This document shows, one piece after another, positions 46,489 through 48,286 of a stretch of 48,286 bases of DNA. The DNA comes from Lachnospiraceae bacterium UBA7199 (lineage in GTDB: Bacteria > Bacillota > Clostridia > Lachnospirales > Lachnospiraceae). The notes beneath the pieces were generated by a model. That model was not told the DNA's origin and did not search any database. It saw only the letters and a list, made by a program, of their open reading frames with translations. The position numbers and the translations under genes were made by a program. The stretch's first letter is position 1; every line of letters begins with the position of its first letter. The DNA lies in the NCBI GenBank assembly GCA_002490775.1, contig DKUR01000098.1, positions 1-48,286 of the forward strand. Reading direction: 5' to 3'.

Positions 46489-47172
46489 ATGAATAGACTG
46501 ACAGAAAAAAGAGACGGACATAATGTTATTCCACTTAGACAGAACGGAGAAACAAAGTGGGCGTTAAGTAGTGCGGGAATGGGAGACGGTTCCACAAAGT
46601 TTTTGTATGGAAACCATGCAGATAAACTGGCAGAGTATGAAGAACTTGGCACAGTCGAGGAATGCCGGGAGGCAATGGAAAAGCAGAAAATAAAGAAAGT
46701 AATTGATGATACAGCATTCGGTATATGTCCAAACTGCCGCAATGAATTTAACGGTGAGCTGGTCAATGAATACAACATGAAATACTGTATCTATTGTGGA
46801 CAAGCCATAGATTTAAGATCAACTTATAAACCCAAAATAATTGAGGGAAAAATAAGCGGTACAGGCTGGCCGATAGACGGGTGTACATTAATACTGGCAT
46901 TATGGGATTGGGACAATTACGGAAGCTGGTATTTACATAACTGGAAGCCAGAAGACGATCAGGCCATAATGGAAACTATGTTTATTGCGGAAACGGAAGT
47001 AGGGATGTGTCTGTACGACACGCTGAAGGAATTTGCTGATCATTGGAAAGAATGGGAACCAGAAGGCAGCTTCTGCATTCCACTAAAAAACGTTGAGGTA
47101 ATAAAAGTTTTGCAGGAAGAACAAAAAGGCGATCAAGAAATTGTATTTGAGGAACGGGAGGACACAGAATGA
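46489..47172 (+). CDS. MNRLT-type phage protein with zinc ribbon, apparently fused to a second domain
   Basis: A 227-residue protein. It starts NRLTEKRDGHNVIPLRQNGE, then KLAEYEELGTVEECREAMEK. A zinc ribbon follows (ICPNCRNEFNGELVNEYNM, then YCIYCGQAID), where many phage relatives end. Here it continues for about 105 residues (WPIDGCTLILALWDWDNYGS and so on). The DNA coding YCGQAI occurs again at 47187, exactly after the end, which suggests the extra domain was inserted at this point. GGGAGG precedes the ATG. Function unknown. Confidence 0.62.
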   Translation: MNRLTEKRDGHNVIPLRQNGETKWALSSAGMGDGSTKFLYGNHADKLAEYEELGTVEECREAMEKQKIKKVIDDTAFGICPNCRNEFNGELVNEYNMKYCIYCGQAIDLRSTYKPKIIEGKISGTGWPIDGCTLILALWDWDNYGSWYLHNWKPEDDQAIMETMFIAETEVGMCLYDTLKEFADHWKEWEPEGSFCIPLKNVEVIKVLQEEQKGDQEIVFEEREDTE

Positions 47173-47273
47173 AAGCGATAACCATCTATTGTGGACAGGC
47201 TATAGAAAGGGGGAATCTCTATGACAAAATCAGAATTATTGCAGATTGCAAAACCTATATTATTCAACACTGA
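47169..47273 (+). pseudogene. short frame repeating the zinc-ribbon tail
   Basis: A 34-codon frame starts in an ATGA overlap with the gene before and reads AITIYCGQAIERGNLYDK. It overlaps the ASCH-like gene's start at 47221. I read it as the displaced original tail of the zinc-ribbon gene upstream rather than a gene of its own. Confidence 0.4.
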
Positions 47274-47934
47274 TATGGTTAGGGCAATATTGGACAGAAG
47301 AAGGACGGTAACAAGGAAGGTAATAAAACCGGCTAATCCATTTAGGAATAAAGAAGGATATCACCAAGGAAATGGCTTATGGATTGATGGTTACAGCAAA
47401 AATGATGAGCCGAATGGGCATATAAAAGATTACAGTGTCTCAAGCTGTTGGATGACTAGGAAGTATTACCTAGAGAAATATGCACCTTATCAGCCGGGAG
47501 ATACTCTGTATGTCCGGGAAACATGGAATACCAATCCGCTGCATGATTATGGTAACGAATCAAACAAATATGTGTATAAAGCTGATTATGATGGACATGC
47601 TGGTGAATTTGGCTGGAGCCCACCCATCCGTATGCCAAAGGAAGCAGCAAGAATCTTCCTTAGAGTGATAGATGTAAGGGTAGAGCGGTTGCAGGATATC
47701 ACTGAAGAGCAGGCGATTAAAGAAGGATTTAAAGGGGTTCGTTGCAGATGTGGAGGAACTGCATATGCATGTACTGATTGCTATAACACTGGATGGGTAG
47801 AGCCGCCATATGTTGGCTTTATGTACACATGGGATTCTACAATTAAAAAGAAAGACCTTGTTCTTTATGGGTGGAAGGCTAACCCCTGGGTATGGGTGAT
47901 AGAGTTTGAGAGGATAGTTCCAGATGGATTTTAA
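47221..47934 (+). CDS. phage ASCH-like protein
   Basis: A 237-residue protein: KPILFNTDMVRAILDRRRTV, then TRKVIKP is the usual opening of phage ASCH-like proteins. YQPGDTLYVRETW and ARIFLRVIDVRVERLQDITE, then EEQAIKEGF follow, and the end WVWVIEFERI is typical. A zinc-knuckle insert CRCGGTAYACTDC lies at about 178-190. ASCH folds bind modified nucleosides or RNA; the phage role is unknown. GAAAGGGGG precedes the ATG. Confidence 0.78.
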   Translation: MTKSELLQIAKPILFNTDMVRAILDRRRTVTRKVIKPANPFRNKEGYHQGNGLWIDGYSKNDEPNGHIKDYSVSSCWMTRKYYLEKYAPYQPGDTLYVRETWNTNPLHDYGNESNKYVYKADYDGHAGEFGWSPPIRMPKEAARIFLRVIDVRVERLQDITEEQAIKEGFKGVRCRCGGTAYACTDCYNTGWVEPPYVGFMYTWDSTIKKKDLVLYGWKANPWVWVIEFERIVPDGF

Positions 47935-47983
47935 TTTAATATACGATAGTAGGATATGTAGCGTAGAAGGAGGAGGCAGGATA

Positions 47984-48262
47984 ATGCAAAAGAATGAATT
48001 AAGACCATGTATTGTCAAAATTGGAAAAATAACAGAAAGAAAGCGCTTTTTAAATGGCGAACAAGAAATCAATGTCATAAAGGAAGCTGAAATTTATAAA
48101 GGATATTTCCATACATGGGAAAATGATGCTTATGTGTCCAATGCCTATCTTATTGGTATGAGTGCAGGACAGTTTTCTTCGCTTTATGGTGTTGTAGAAT
48201 TTGAAGACGGAACCATACATAAAGTTGATCCAGAAAGCATTACTTTTATTGATAGAGATTGA
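47984..48262 (+). CDS. small prophage protein
   Basis: A 92-residue protein: IVKIGKITERKRFLNGEQEI, then GYFHTWENDAYVSNAYLIGM and VVEFEDGTIHKVDPESITFI. It looks like a small beta-barrel protein. GGAGGCAGG precedes ATG 47984. The prophage clearly continues past the end of the window. Function unknown. Confidence 0.65.
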   Translation: MQKNELRPCIVKIGKITERKRFLNGEQEINVIKEAEIYKGYFHTWENDAYVSNAYLIGMSAGQFSSLYGVVEFEDGTIHKVDPESITFIDRD

Positions 48263-48286
48263 ATCAGCTCTGAAAGGTAAAAATTT

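Noticed and set aside
29892..48286. A second attachment site (copy of the tRNA-Leu 3' end) within the window.
   Set aside because: No repeat of the T arm and acceptor end was found by eye on either strand to the right, and no packaging or tail genes occur, so the prophage must end outside the window.

Overview
The window reads as a chromosome segment of a low-to-moderate G+C anaerobic Firmicute, most likely Lachnospiraceae (Clostridia). Start sites carry strong AGGAGG-type ribosome binding sites, promoters are of the TTGACA/TATAAT type, and the gene content (GH42 galactosidase, several MATE pumps, COG0523 GTPases, a YopX/Gp157-type prophage) fits that group. No 16S rRNA or species marker is present, so the genus is not assigned.

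Bases 1-12440 are a patchwork of short chromosomal cassettes, several of them damaged: a DUF4180 protein, a hexapeptide acetyltransferase behind a decayed RpiR-type regulator, a TetR-controlled ABC/FtsX exporter with matching operators before both transcription units, an ArsR regulator plus nitroreductase joined by a switch-like leader RNA, a MepA-type MATE pump behind tandem terminator hairpins that resemble a guanidine-IV riboswitch, an Mrr-like nuclease, a SAP/DUF6434 protein, a MATE pseudogene and a nitroreductase with an internal deletion.

Bases 12478-17558 hold a restriction-type cassette: a winged-helix protein interrupted by one in-frame TGA, a short McrB GTPase, McrC, and a MutS-like ATPase. 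Bases 17580-29750 are mostly intact housekeeping and stress genes: a secreted His/Cys-rich protein, a SPOCS-like/ferritin-like pair, a GH42 beta-galactosidase with endonuclease IV, a second MATE pump, an OGG1-like glycosylase with a WYL regulator, a zinc-ribbon gene with a palindromic operator, an ArsC/Spx-like protein, and a COG0523 operon that includes a His-rich metallochaperone and a COG0523-YcgQ-like fusion.

A tRNA-Leu(AAG) at 29807-29891 is followed directly by a tyrosine integrase. From there to the end of the window lies the left (early) part of a prophage. It has a leftward lysogeny module (zinc-ribbon/DUF4352 membrane protein, ImmA-like protease, repressor), a divergent control region with a 19-bp operator, and a rightward early operon: Cro/DUF739-like, cold-shock-like, Gp157, Rad52-like annealing protein, NinB-like and HNH-like proteins, a replication initiator, a cytosine methyltransferase, an adenine methyltransferase, YopX and many small accessory genes. 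No packaging, head or tail genes and no second attachment site are inside the window, so the prophage continues to the right.

The best candidates for new biology are the nitroreductase leader switch (6506-6599), the winged-helix/McrBC/MutS-like cassette with its precisely placed stop codon, the repeated translation-start modules in the prophage, the TGA at a predicted zinc-knuckle cysteine (37863), and the sixfold repeat in the phage cytosine methyltransferase.
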